In this document: positions 24,570-38,129 of the stretch, in pieces
Layout of the letters: each line of letters starts with the position of its first letter
Numbering within the stretch: the first letter of the stretch is position 1
Position numbers and translations under genes: made by a program
NCBI RefSeq assembly: GCF_958295425.1
Contig: NC_081146.1
Span: 4,836,041-4,900,040 of the forward strand
Source: Solea solea
Lineage: Eukaryota; Chordata; Actinopteri; Pleuronectiformes; Soleidae
Length of the DNA: 64,000 nucleotides
Direction of reading: 5' to 3'
Notes under the pieces: generated by a model
Database searches by the model: none
Told to the model about the DNA's origin: nothing
The model's input: only the letters and a program-made list of their open reading frames with translations

Positions 24570-24765
24570 AGATCTATAGCTCCATTTCTTTATCTTCTAA
24601 ACACAAATATGGTGACTACAGTAATAAAGTTAATTATAAAATAACCTATGAAACATTTGTTCACAACTGAACATTAAAGATCAAACTAAATCTACAGTGC
24701 CATTTATATTTACCATGTTGTACATATTCTGGCTTCACACTGTTTACATTGTATATATTGTTTTA
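24570..24765. repeat. Diverged direct repeat, copy 2
   Basis: Partner of 22560-22820. The core at 24672-24760 differs from copy 1 at only a few positions. Confidence 0.75.
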
Positions 24766-24961
24766 TTTTTATTATTTGAACTACTATTTAGTCCATTTAT
24801 TCTCTTTCCCTGCTGTTATAACACTGCATATTTCCCTGTAGTGAGATGAAGAATGTGAAACAGCCAAAATTGTTGCCAATGAAATATGTTTTTAATAACA
24901 AACTAAACACCACCCCTGATTTAAATCAACATACAAGACAATTTCTTTTAATCACAGAACT

Positions 24962-24967
24962 TTTATT
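24962..24967 (-). terminator. akirin1 polyadenylation signal
   Basis: TTTATT on the plus strand (AATAAA on the minus strand), about 470 bases beyond the akirin1 stop codon. Confidence 0.6.
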
Positions 24968-25436
24968 TTTGTTCAAAAGGGAGGAAAAATCCATATTCGA
25001 GTAAAGAGTTGTGAGGAGGAAGAGGGTGGTGGACAAGAAATGCGGGTCAACGTGGGAAGCTAGAGACATTAAATACAGCTGCTGGAAGGTTACAGAATGA
25101 TCATATGAGCCAATAAGCTTTCTCTACAGCGCTGGCAAGAGATTTGACACAGACCTGCTTTTATAGGGATTTCAAGACGGAGAATATAAACAAGAAAAAA
25201 AGGGGCAAAAAGGGATAGGCTTCATACATAGTTTATCTTTCAGGATTCTGACGTTTGGCCAGCAGCAATAGTTTTGAAGTTAAAAAAAAACCTTTTGGAT
25301 TAAAAAGTAGATAAACCATGGCACCCAAACAGTTTGAGGGGTTAAAAAAGGGAAATAAAAAGAAAATCGAGTGGAAGGGGGCAGTGGAAGAGCAGCTATC
25401 TTGTGTGAGGAAGCTGGGATTTAAATCCAAGTGAGT

Positions 25437-28400
25437 TCAAGAGACGTCTAAAAAGAAAAAAAACAGAACATGTTGGATCAGTTTATGCCCTTAAACGATC
25501 ACAGATTAAAAGGTGTGTACATTAATAGAACTTTTGACTTTCTGAAGAAAATGGGAACTTACAACTAGCAGGCCGGGCTCCGTATCTTCGCATGATCTGG
25601 TCTTGTGTGAATTTCACAAAAGATTCATATTGTTCTGGGAAAAGAAGATGATCAGAGTGAGGCCGAGTGCTGATTCAAACACCAGATGAGTCACAGGACG
25701 TCTGCACTATGCTCTTTTCCAAATGTACTTTGATCCACATCAGCATTACCTGATCCCTTAGTACAGCTCTCCCAAGCAGTTCAATCTCATCCTATTTTAT
25801 TTCTGTCAACAACACAATCCAAGTTCTAACCAAGCCCAGATTAGTCTCCTACTCTGTCATTACTTATTGTGTTTTCAGATAACTAAAGATACAGCACATG
25901 CTGTTGAAGCTTTCCTTGTTTTGTGCCATACAATCTTTCAGTGTCAGAAACACAAGAATATTTTACAGGTGTGTGAAATGACAGCAAAATATTGAGCTAT
26001 TGAATATTGAATTTCTTTTCTAACACATTCTAAAGTGTCACAGCAAAGTAAAACTCCAGTGTTATGTCGACATAATAAAAGTGAGGACAGTTTTGCTTAA
26101 GTTGCTTAACAAATAGAACTTATTTTACGACACTCTCTGTCCAAATTAATGCCCTGCTCATTTACAACCTTGGCATTTAGAAGATCATATAAATTCTGTT
26201 GGAGTAAACCATGCATGCCAGCACTGCAGATTTTAGATAATTCTCATTACACTGACACTTGTGCTATGGTTTTTACCTGCAAGTTTTGTGTTAAGGATCT
26301 GTTCATATTCCTCCCGGATCTTCTCTTCATGGTCTTTGAGCAGGCGCTCACACAGGTAGCTCACCTGCCTCAATGTGAACGAGGGCTGGTCCTTCCTTGA
26401 GGCACCTGTGAAAAACAAAATTAGACCAGCTATAAAAAGGCTGAACCGGTGACACTTTTGTGTGCAGTGATAAGTCACTGAGACCGAATCCTCCCCTTCC
26501 AGAAAAAAGCTCTCGCCCAGGTGCAAATTTACAGCTCTGCCGGACTGGCTGGCTGATGACCCTACGTGATGGAGACACCAAGTCTTGTCAATACCTCCAT
26601 CACAGTACAACTGGAGACAGCTTTGGTGAGGTGATTCATTACCCAGTGACCTTTAAGGTCTGCTATGAGCTGGTTACACTAAAAAGTTTTGTAAATCACA
26701 GGCAAGGACAGCAGAGTAGGGTTGAAGGTTTCACAGAAGACTCACAGACAGATAGAGGCCAAGGTAGTAAGAGTGCAGAGTGTGATCTATGAGAGTGTTC
26801 TGCAGGAGGAGGAGAAGCACAGAAACTTGAAGGTCTGGCGCTTGAATTACCCCTCACACCTTGACCGCCAAATTGTGCTTAATACATCAAACTGTTTCAC
26901 TGGTACTGCAGCACGAATGAGAGCGGAACAAAAGCAAAAGACAAATGTAGCACATTTGTCTTTTAAAGTGGATTATGCTGTTTTTCTCCCAAAATTAGCC
27001 ATAAAAAACTGGACTAAAGCAAAGTGTAAATGAGTCAATGTCATTACTGTCATTGAGTGTTTTTCACTATAGATAAGTTGACAGTAAGAAAGCTCATTTC
27101 TTGTGTTTGGACTTCTGTGATTACTCAGAAAAGATGTCCTCTCTTCTATTGTTGAGCTATCACAATAAATATAACCTAGGCCAGGTCACTTTGACACATT
27201 AAGCTTGATCTATTATATTTTGATGCCTCCATGAAACACATTCATTATATATATATCAATGATAAATGACTGTGAAGTTCACCTTGGAGGAATCTAGAAA
27301 GATTGAGACTGAAATCACATGAGACAGTCAATGACTCGGTGAGGGATTTAAAAATGGGGAACTTCATTATTTAGAACTGTTGTTGGAGTAATCACCACTA
27401 GGCCTGGCTTACAAAGATGGATTTTGTAGATTTGTTTTTGTCAGCGCTAGTTGACACATTCTGGGTTTTCTTAAAACCTTAAGAGCTGAGGTGTTTGTGC
27501 AAATACAGTCAAAACCCATGTTTATTTTGTTTCCACAACATTTAGGCCCACTATCATGATGATATTTTTGATGAAGTGTGGTGTCACTTTTTTGCAAATA
27601 GCAAGTGAAACACATATGCTCAGTGAAGAGAAGAGTTGAAGTCCTCAAGTCCCTAAGTTCTTCAAATACAAAATCACAAAAAGAAAATAAGTCTGTAGCT
27701 CGCTAAGTTACTAGTCCATCTTGGTGGTATCACTGAGGTTAAGTTTCCTTCAGAGAGCAAGACTGCTGTCTAACAAACCTGTATAAAACAGGAAGACATG
27801 CCACAGTAACATCACATGACCCTTCTGAGGAAAACCACAGGAAGTGGTTGGAACATGTCAAGGTATTAAAAAAAAGTGAATTTATCTGACACTTAAACAT
27901 GTTTAGACTTTATTTAAGTCTCTTATTTCATTGTTGATAAGAGACGAAATTCTTAGCTGCTTGATTTCAGCAGTTAAGACATCGGGAGATGCAAAGGACC
28001 TCAACTGATCATGATTTTATTTTATGGATGTGTATGGATTTACCTGGTGGGGAGCTGGGAGCATGAAGGGATGAGCTGGGGCTGGGAGCGTCACTGGAGC
28101 TACAGGCCTCAGTCTGGTTGAAGGCCCCTTCCAGCTGCCGCCGCCTCTGGATCCGACTGTACTCCTGTCGAAGGTTCTGGAATATCTGCTCTGTTGGGAG
28201 CAGAGAGGAACAAGTTAAGGAAAACAATATGAACAAAACGATCACTCACATATGTTTCTACCAGTCAGAAATTCCCACTGGGCTCCCACAGAAAATGAAT
28301 TCCAGGCTCTCTCACTTATTTCAGTAATGTGACATGTACTTAATCGCCAAGTACCAGTACTTTCAATAATCAAGTCTTTAAAGTGTTCAAAACACACTCA

Positions 28401-31400
28401 CACTCTGAATGAAGTCTAGGATGTGGGGGGCATTACAGAGAATAATCATCCAGTCTGCTATGGCTGCAAGATAAACTACAGCTCTGCTCACTCCCCGTGT
28501 GATATATATCACCTACAATGGCTTCCAAAACAAAACATTAATGAACAGGAAGTGAAGGGCTGAATTAAACATAACTACAGCTGTGGCAATCACTACAGCC
28601 GACAGGGGAAACACTTCATGCAACTGTACCACTTTCCCTTCTCTACTTGTGTTTTTTTTAAATGGCGTCAGCAGCATCATCTCCAACTACAACATATGAA
28701 AAGACATGACATGTAATGATTTGAAGTTGTATTCGAGAATATTATTAAATTTTCTTCAGTTTTAGAGACCAGAGAAGTATTAATTGGTTGATAACACTGA
28801 TGGGAAGGGTAATCCATAAAATTATTGTTTGTTACAATTTACAGTAAAATTAGAAAAACATGAAAAAAAAACTACTTCAACTTCACCTCTACATCACATC
28901 TCGTTGTTCTGTTGTTCAATGTCAAAACAGCTCATTCTTTTTATCACAGTTACAGCATGTACTACGTATTTATTCTATCTGATTATAATAGGTTACAGTT
29001 CAAAGAATTCCTGGGAAAATCTAAAGAAAAACATGTAAAGCAAACATCTTTCACAAGCAGCACAGGGGTGAAACTGCACCTCTATCTCGGAACTGTGCTC
29101 CATTTATCTTGGGTGGGGAAGAAGTCATGTCGCCACTTCAACTTGCTCACCACTGTGAGCTTGTTTGGATAATGGGAAAAAGCAGGATGTTCTCCACAAG
29201 GCCATTTAAAGCCATTTCTCTGCATGGGAAAGCACTTTGTGCTCCTCACTTTGAATGTGTTGTGCAAATTAAAATTCCTGGCATCAATTTTGTCTAAGAT
29301 CCCATGTCAGGGCCCCAGACTATGACTATTTACACACATTTTCACAACTTGTTAATTATTATTGTTGGTTTTTTGTTATTTTTTTTAATGAATAATTTTT
29401 TTATGTGAAACACCAGGAACAAGGCACAACTTTATCAAATGATTCACACTAATTTTCTTTGTCAGTTTTTCCTTAAATCAATCATATAATAGTTAATCAG
29501 TTAACTGTCCAGAGCATTTATAATTGATATCGGCTCAGAAATAAAAAAAATCTGTATGTAACATCGATGACAATTTATGCTGCTGCTGCTAAATTTGGTG
29601 TTGCCCGAAAACATTTTTAAATAGAGAATGCTAGTGCTACTAATGAAAAAAAAGAAGATAGTTTGGAGCCCTGCATTTTGTATTGTTTGTCGATTATAGG
29701 CCTGGTACCTTCACAGACACTTTCACTTACAGCGAATAGCCTTTAAAACCCCCTGGGAGCAACAATACAGGGGCCATGATCCAATAGGTTTTTCTTTTTT
29801 TTTGTTGAGCTACCACTAGGCTTTACTGCCAGACCTTGCATTCAAATGTGTATCATCTAAAACAAACATGTACGGCATGTTTGCAAAGGTCAAACTTGTT
29901 TTAAAATCAGTCCAACAACGATAGACAAGTCCTTTGTCAATGTGCTTACGTGTGTGAGAGACAGAGAAGTCGGGAAAGCTTTACAATGAAGTACAATTTC
30001 AGCCATTTGAAAAGAAAGAAATGCTTAGTGACCATACGACCACCAACACTAGTTAATGTAACCTTTTAAGGAAAATGACTGGTTGAGTGTTGTGCGTTTC
30101 TAGCGGGTGCTTATTTCTCTGAAGCAGTGACTAAATACATCCTGATGTTCCCAAGTAGCAGTGTTAAGGTCTATTAAAACAACATGAACCGCAGTCATAA
30201 CAAGCAATGCGATTCTAATGGCCTGTAACTGGCATCTAGTGATGTTGTCAGCTAGTACCTAAATACAAAGTGTCAGGAACATTTGTGTCCCAAATTTGTG
30301 AACTGCCTGAAGACGTTTGAATCTATTTGGAATGGATAATAAAGTAGTATAAGTAATAATATTGGCACCAGAATACTGTAATGGACGCTGCTTATGATGG
30401 CAATACTGTATTATCGTGTAGAATTGTTTGGGGTTTTTTTTTTACCACAAGTTTTGTGGATTTAATTATGAAAAAGTTGTTTTAATTCATTGGCTGTTAG
30501 GCCAGATAGAAAAAAAATGATATAAACCCTGTATTTAGTGTTTTTGTAAGTAAATAACAGTTTCAAACTTCTGTCAAGGAGCAAGAGATTACCCCATTAC
30601 AACAGCCTCATATAAGCACATCCAGTTGGTTGAATGCTTTTTTCCCCATGAGTGATAGATGTATGGCTTCTTTTACTCAAGGCAAATGCAGTAGTAGATT
30701 CAGATTACTGATTTAGGATAATAAAAAGCATTTATAGGTATATTAGAACCTCTGGGTTCATCTGAGAGACCATTCTGCTGCCTGCTACTTCCAGTTTCTG
30801 CCAACTACTAGTATTTCAACTGTGGGCGTTGCTTGGCAACAATGACCCGGCCACAACCAGGGCAAATAATCAATCAGAAAGACTTATGGGAGACAAGGGA
30901 AGACAGTGGAGAAAGCCTTGGCTAAAAGACTTAGGCACAGGACAGTGAATAAATGGGAGATGGGCCAGAGAGATTGGACATGGTGCTGGAGAGAAAACAA
31001 ACCCGACTCATTTCATCCTAAGATGCTACATGATTGTGGGTGGGGAAGGCGTTTCAGATGTCCAAACTGCCAGAAAGTGAGCAATGAGGTATTCTAGTTC
31101 AAAAACAGCAGACATGTGAATAACCAACCAGCAAGAAGTTTGCTACAGAAGTTCAATTAATTTCCAGACGTGTCTAATCAAATTGGTGGACCTAATTAGC
31201 AGTGTAATGTATAGTGAACACCTCAATCATATGCATTATTATGTGTGTACATCTTCATTTATTTTACTGACCAAATAGCAGGCCTAGTTTAGCCATGTCC
31301 ATGTTGTAAACCAGACAATCCAGAAATCAGGCAACACTGTGTCTAAGAAACAAAAACAGGCTCATCTGTCATCTGGGGGAGTTTTACCATAGCACAAGCC

Positions 31401-33529
31401 CAGACTGGCAACACAAGAATGAGCCAGAGAGAAGACGAGAGAGTGTGGCGTACCCATCTACACTACGAAATAACTACCTAAAAGAGACCGTGCTGTTGTC
31501 ATATCCCTGTGTCACTCCTGCACACAGTCCTGCTCACCACAAGCAAACCTGACTAGCTGGAAAGCATGCGTGGGTATAGATGAGTGGGAGAGATGACAGC
31601 TGACCTTTGGCTAAATACAAAACTGCTTTCACTTGGCAAACCACCTCAGGAGAGGCAGGCTTGCAGCACTTGTCCCATGAGGAGCATAATAGCTGGTATC
31701 TGAAAGTCTGAATGCAATGAATGAAAGTCTGCTGCAGACAAATCTACTTTACTTCAAACATTCATTTGATGTGCAGTAATTCAGCTATACAGTACAAGAC
31801 TGAAAAAATGTAACACTCTTGAGGCCTGTTGGATTATTCACATGAGTAATGTTAATCCACACAATTTGAAATAAACTAATCCTGGAGATTCACACCATAA
31901 ACATATCTCTGTAGAGGATAGCAAGTCAGACTGTGTATCACTGCAGGTACGTTGTGCAAAGAAGGGATGTATGAGCTCTTCTTAGTTTACTTGAAAGAAA
32001 ATAATCTTCCCTAACAGCTTTAATTTCACTTTCTTTTTCCAGTAACACAAGTTATTCTACCTCCTCCACAAGAGAATCCTCCATGGACAACGGCTGCTGA
32101 AACCTAAGTCAATGGGCACAGAATTAAGTCAACTGATTATTATGAAGATTCAATCCATGTGGCTGTGATTTTGTCACGTCAATGTAATTGACATAAGTTG
32201 TTGGCAAGGTGGAACAACATCAGGGGAATTAACTGGGACCAAAGGTACCCATGCTGTTACAGTCAGTGGATTTATTAAGGGTGAAAACAACTTCCCAAAC
32301 GATTTTAATAAAAATGCTTGTAATCCTCTCACATTACACAGCAATGGAGTGATTTAATTAATTCAAGAATGTCCAGCAATTATCATTAAATTAGAATTAA
32401 AACGCATTCAAATTATACTTCACTGCTGCCAAGATCTCAGTGATTGGTATGTTTCCTGTACAATAAGCTACTTTATGGCAGTGGGGAGATATAGGTCATT
32501 ATCCATCTACTTAATGCGTCCCACACTGTGCATCACTCACAGTGGAGCTGCATTTTCAAGCCATGGCGGTATTAGAAATTAACAATGCCTTTAATGACTG
32601 AGGAGGAAAAGAAATGGTTATGGTGCATAATGGTAACCCACCCCCAATGTAAGACAATGGTCGCACTCAAGCAAAAGAACAAATCCAGGCAGCTCCTAAT
32701 TAACAGCATGCTATGATGAGCCTGCTGCTGTGATGCCATTTGTCTTGTCAGGAGAGCCAACAGGCGAAGCTGTCACCCAAATGTTAAAAGCATGATCTGC
32801 TGGTTAATCTGTCCAATTAACACATATAAATAAACAGACAAATCTCCATCTGTATACATCGTCATAGCCACACTATAACGGCAGCTTATAAATGTTTATC
32901 TGACAGTAATGGCAGCCATATATAGTTCCAACGCTAAAAATAGTACTTGATTTAAATGAGCACAGACAATATGTGAAAACACGTCTTTCCATTAACAAAT
33001 CAACATTAGCCTAACTGAGCTAAATTAGGCTAAACTCGGCAACCAATCCTACGAGGTGGCGTGATGCCACCGACAAATTCCAACAAAGCCACTTCTACTT
33101 TAGTACGTCAAGAGATTTCGTTTAATTAGAAATGTTACACGAGTCAGTCACTTTGCGACTTTCCCCTTCTGACGTTAGCTTAGCCGGGCTAACATTAGCC
33201 TCCAACCCCCATTCTGATTATCTCAAAGAGCTAGCTATCCATTCCACTCCACCCAAACCCCCTCCCCCATGACACCCACCCTGAAACGCAGAAAAAGACG
33301 TCAAAATCTGGGTTACTTTCATACCTGGGGTAAGCCTATGCTCGCCTCCTACGGCTGTAGGCGACATCGGGTGCGTTGGGCTGTCGACCGGGGGACGGAG
33401 GTTGCATCTTTGCGGGGACGGAGTGCCAGGAGTCCCCGGTAGTGGATTGCACCTTCTCCGCTTGGGAGACTGGGGACTGAGGAGGGCCTCAAACTCCATC
33501 GACCGCTTTAACGTCGCTCCACAAGCCAT
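25437..33529 (-). CDS. akirin1: Akirin 1
   Basis: A small nuclear protein that links transcription factors to chromatin remodelling; in vertebrates akirin1 is tied to myogenesis. Five coding exons: 33325-33529, 28044-28190, 26277-26405, 25563-25634 and 25437-25447. Phase is continuous across all junctions and gives 187 residues (human 192). The start [19 protein letters not shown] and the bipartite basic signal [11 protein letters not shown] are akirin hallmarks. Later blocks are [39 protein letters not shown] and [20 protein letters not shown]. The C-terminus [20 protein letters not shown] needs the 11-base last coding exon, where the split Tyr codon (T|AC) is followed by GTC TCT TGA. The earlier block favours akirin1 over akirin2, and synteny agrees. 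Confidence 0.97.
28191..33324 (-). other. akirin1 intron 1 (about 5.1 kb), no gene seen
   Basis: Long AT-rich intron. Open frames inside are short, and none resembles a conserved protein or has flanking splice sites of note. Confidence 0.6.
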
Positions 33530-33829
33530 GTTAGCAAAATAACAACAGCGAACAAAACAAGTAGAAGAAACAACGACCCGCAAAACTGGGGTTCAACAGC
33601 CGCACTTTGAATGTTAAACGTCCCTCGAACGCCTTGTGCCTTTCTTCCTCCCCACAACAACGGATTTTCTTCTGTATGCACTGAGCCAACGGCCGAGCCT
33701 GCCTGCTGAATTTTTAAAACGTCACAATGGCAGAGCATACCATTACAGCAGAACGGGGGTGATTCAATATTTACAACACATATCTTTTTCATTATCTCAT
33801 CGAAGTGAATCGTAACATTTTGGGGGGGC

Positions 33830-36800
33830 TTTTTTTTTATTGTGATTCGTTATTAACGTTTATTCAGTTATGCTTCTGTGGTCACCTTTTGTCGTTTGTG
33901 TGCCGCATTGTCCTGTCGCGTAACCCCATTGTTGTAGTTGACTGCTTTCCGTTGAACTCGAATCGAAGGTTCACGAGACGTCTGGTGGTGGGCGACAGGT
34001 AAATCAGGCAAATGAAAGAATGTGAATCTTTGACGCGAGAATTCAATTTTCCTCTGTATACTTTAAATTGAATCACATTTAGTCACCATATGTCGATAAT
34101 ACTCTTGATACCTGGCACTCACCATTTGTTAAAGCCGATAGATTCGTTTGATTTAAAGGTATAGGGTTGTATATTTCACATAAAATGGAGACATTACAGA
34201 ACTGATGCTGTGAGGAAATATATCATTATGAAAATAGTGCATAAGTGGAAAATCACATTGGTATTAGTATAATAAGGACACTGTAACATAAGTATTGTTG
34301 TTCATGTCAAAAAGGATGTGTATTATACACATCTGTGGCTCCACAGGTCCTATATTGTGTAATAAACTAATATTTTCCATTTTCTTATCTTAATATGTTT
34401 GTTATTCACTGTATATCAAAATGCTGTCTGGATTTCAAAGATAACAGGAACTGCATTGTTTGCAGGGCATAAACATTTGTAATGTCTGTATTTATGAGGT
34501 ACATGTTCCAACCGGTTCCAGTTATAGCATACACATCAATTATCAATCCCAATTTTACCTGCCTTGAGTAGTTAATTGAAGGTGAAGTTGTCCAGTAATC
34601 AGTAAGCCAGCCATGTTTCAGTCTTTGACAATTTATTTCATGTGCAAAAAAAAAAATAAAAAATCATTGCATATACATTGAACTGAGGTGACCCTAGACT
34701 GGAACAAATAATGGGATTAAAACAAAAACTTCCTGGTAGATAAATCCATAAAAATATAATAAAAGTATATGTAAAACGAATTGAGTTATATATAGATGTT
34801 GACATAATCAAATAACCTAATTCTCAGCAAAGCCTTCTGTGAATGTTGGTTTTATGACCTTACATTTGGCAGTGAGTTTAAAGCCATGTCAGTATGTGCA
34901 TTACTGCAGCTGCTGGCTGTTGCTTTTGTGTGTGCCTCATTTACCTAAGCACACTGCTTGGATTCATGTGGTGAACATTGTGTGGAATCCTCCCATACAT
35001 TGGCTCTTTTGTGGAGTCCTGGCATTCATGTGCAGGTAGGACGTGGGTAAATCCACTGGGTCCTCTCTTTTTGGGACACAGTCAAACATAAAGAAGCATG
35101 CAAACAACAAATTATAGACCTAAAGTTAAGTCAGCAGTTCAGTTCACAGACAACACAGTTTCAAGGGATTGAGAGCTTTAAAGCAACGACATGAAGGCAG
35201 AGAGGTCAAATGTTAAAGGTTAAATTGCCACAAAAAAAGCTTAAAACACACCAAACATTTGGCTTGACCTAAACACATTTTCACAGAAATACATACATGT
35301 ATAGCCCCTTCTGTCTTATTACCACAAATGCTTAATACAGAAGTTTATTTTTGTACAATTTGCAATTAAATAAATGAACCGTACAAAGCTACTCATATTG
35401 AAATACAAATAATGACTATTAGTTGGTCATTATTCAACTAATTCTCTATGCTGTGATTGTTAGGTTTAAAGTCATATGTAATGGTGATGATTCCCAGACT
35501 TTAAAGCTTATTGCATAACTTACATTTAAATAAATGTCACATTCAAACAAACCATTGTCAAATGAGTTCACACAATGCTGGTCCAGCCTATCAGCTCCAC
35601 ACGACTCTTTCTATGTAGCAAACGGTTGGAATATAGATCTAGAGTCATCCTTTCAGAAACCTCTGCAGGCTCACCTGAGGAGTGGGCAAAGTCTGATGTC
35701 ACAGCCTGCGTCAGTGCCCACATACTCCATGAAGCAAACACAAAAACGTTTCCCCCCAATCATCATTCCCTCAGCCGTGCTATGATGACCCCTTCCACGT
35801 TGAGGAGGTACTGTGAAGTAATGGAAAACGATACCAAAGCTGCACGAGGAGAAGACATGTCTTCCTCTCAGTAGTGTCTTATCATATCTAATCTATAAGC
35901 TAGTGCGAATTAAATCAGTTTCCTGTTGACCTTTATGTCACAGAAAAACAAACTGTGGACGGTGAGCTGGATCGTGCTGTGGTTCTGTATGTTTCGTACC
36001 TGCTGTACATGTTAACCGTGATACAAATTAAATCACTGTTGTGTTTGCTGTGTTGTCAAAAGAATGACACCATCGCTGTCTATATGTCGTCTCCTTCTTC
36101 TTCCGGGTCAAAGATCAGGGAGGACATTTTGGTGCATTCGAAGAATGCCAAGTCTGACTCCAGCCCGTCTAGGCGTATACATGCAGGGGTAATTGGACTA
36201 TGAATGGTATTATCCAGGTATGTTAGTCAGACTAAGACTAGCTCGATTTTAGTCGGACTAACATGTTTACACAACTAAAATTGAACATGCATGTTCAAAT
36301 TTATCAGACCTGGCTGAGGGAGTGCTCATGTGTATGCAGCAGCAGCTCAGGGGCAGGTGGGGGCAGAGACGAGTTTCTCCTGTTAAACTGCTGATCAACT
36401 GGATGTTTAGAGCAGAGACTTTTTATGGTCACTTCTTTGTGTTTTCAGGCTTTCTCCAACCTGTTTGCAGCCGTCTTGCTTTACTTGCACAATGCTGCTG
36501 TTGCCTCCATCTGTTTTCACTTTCTGGAATGTCACTGGGCGACATGAGCGCTCATCATCGCTAAACTGAGAAACACAGAGAGTTGTGTGGAGCTGACAGG
36601 CTTAATCAGCTTTGTGTGACCTCACCTGACAATGGTTCGAATATAACAGACATTCTATGTATTAAAAGGTTTTAACGTATTCTCCTTACAACCATAATAT
36701 TTATTATTTCACATAAAAACACAATTACCACATTTCGTTTATTTCATGTACTTTCTGATGTTTTTACCACAGTGGTCCTGTTCACAACCAAGTTATGCCA

Positions 36801-36900
36801 GCCCTAATATGCAGTATATGACAATAAATCCTGCTGTTGGGTGCTAAAGATTTGATTCTACACTAAACTTGATTTTAAATAACCGTCTTCACCATATTTA
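33830..36900. other. akirin1-cnr2 intergenic region (synteny junction)
   Basis: It contains the akirin1 upstream region and the downstream flank of cnr2. No conserved coding exon was recognised. A short repeat at 35548-35610 is shared with 62303-62360. Confidence 0.55.
35548..35610. repeat. Dispersed repeat shared with 62303-62360
   Basis: CCATTGTCAAATGAGTTCAC and a following CCTATCAGCTC block occur in the same order and spacing in both places. Confidence 0.7.
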
Positions 36901-36941
36901 CACTGCCATAAATATTTCCCATCTGTCCAGCTACCGCTCCG

Positions 36942-38129
36942 TCATTTCCTGATGTCCAGCTGCTGACTGTTTACTATTTCTGAGACCGAGTTAAGTCTGA
37001 TGGTTCTGGGCCTTGGTATTTCTACTTCAGAGATGGCAGTAAAGTTGAGGTCTTCTGTAGAGGGTAGTCCTGGGGTTAAATCCTCTGTAGATGTTTTACA
37101 CCACCCAACCTTACACACCCTTTGTAATAGCTGCAGCAGGGCAACCCGTAGCTCTTTGCAGCGTAGGGCATACAGCAGTGGGTTGATTGCAGAGTTCACC
37201 AGACAGAGGGTGCTGCAGAAGGCAAAGGCTCTCTGTTGTCTGTGAGTCAGGATCCCAGAGACATCAGCGATCATGAAGGAGAGTGCTGGAAGCCAGCAGC
37301 CCACCAGAATGATTAAGATTAGGCCAAAGGTACGAGCTAGCCGGATATCCATCCTCATGCGGTTATGGCCTGTCGCTGCTGGTCCCTGTAGGTTGGTCAT
37401 GGAGGATTCATGACGGTGGGCCTTCCACAGGATGAGAGTGTAAGCTACCAGGATCAGAGCCAGCAGCACCAGGATGAAGCTGGTCCAGCAGGCCAGATAT
37501 TCCCGGTTGATGTAAGGGAACAGACGGGAGCAAGGTGGGGTCAGGACTGTGGGACACCTCCAGCCCATCAGAGGCAGGAAGGCAATGAAGATGGTGGCAC
37601 TCCAGAGAATCAGCATGCTCAGCAGGGCTCTCCGTCGTGTCAGCATCACCTTATAGCTTGAGGCCTGGTAGATGCAAAGATAGCGGTCAAGTGCGGTCAG
37701 CAGTAAACTTCCCACCGAACTACTAAAAGCCATGGTGACACCGCCTAACTTGAAGAGGTAGGCAGTGGGGCCATCACTGTGACGGAAGAGGTGGAAGTCC
37801 AGAAAACTGGTGGTGAAGAAGCAGCTGGCGAAGACATCAGCTAAAGCGAGGCTGCCAATGAACAGATAGGAGGGTCGCCGCCGCAGGGAGGCTGTAGCAG
37901 CGATCACACACAGCACCAGAGCATTTTCGAGCAGTGTGATCGGGCCTGCCAGGAAACAGATGGAGCCGATGGCTGTCTTCTCTGCTTTAATCAGGACCAT
38001 GTAGCATTCCAGATTCTCACAAGAATTTGCTTTGAGGAGAAACACACATGTTATAACAAACCAAGTGGACTGACACAGCAACCTCTGATTTCTGAAAAAA
38101 GAAATACAATACTGTTGAAATAAGGTCAT
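36942..38129 (-). CDS. cnr2: Cannabinoid receptor 2
   Basis: A class A Gi-coupled receptor for endocannabinoids. The single large coding exon carries all seven transmembrane helices. TM2 contains SYLFIGSLALADVFAS. TM3 ends in the DRY motif (LTALDRYLCIY). The extracellular loop 2 cysteine pair (WRCPTVLTPPC) is in the position typical of cannabinoid receptors, which lack the usual TM3 cysteine. TM6 has the CWLP toggle motif and TM7 has NSAINPLLY. The open frame is 395 codons from the ATG at 38129. A strong acceptor (TTTCTTTTTTCAG) falls at about residue 12, however, so the first residues may be intron. The next in-frame ATG is at 38000 (residue 44, just before TM1). The true N-terminus is unresolved. 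Synteny with pnrc2 and srsf10 matches human 1p36.11. Confidence 0.94.
   Translation of the reverse strand: MTLFQQYCISFFRNQRLLCQSTWFVITCVFLLKANSCENLECYMVLIKAEKTAIGSICFLAGPITLLENALVLCVIAATASLRRRPSYLFIGSLALADVFASCFFTTSFLDFHLFRHSDGPTAYLFKLGGVTMAFSSSVGSLLLTALDRYLCIYQASSYKVMLTRRRALLSMLILWSATIFIAFLPLMGWRCPTVLTPPCSRLFPYINREYLACWTSFILVLLALILVAYTLILWKAHRHESSMTNLQGPAATGHNRMRMDIRLARTFGLILIILVGCWLPALSFMIADVSGILTHRQQRAFAFCSTLCLVNSAINPLLYALRCKELRVALLQLLQRVCKVGWCKTSTEDLTPGLPSTEDLNFTAISEVEIPRPRTIRLNSVSEIVNSQQLDIRK

Noticed and set aside
35534..35874. Overlapping frames of 83-99 codons between akirin1 and cnr2
   Set aside because: They include a dispersed repeat also found at 62303 and have no family features.
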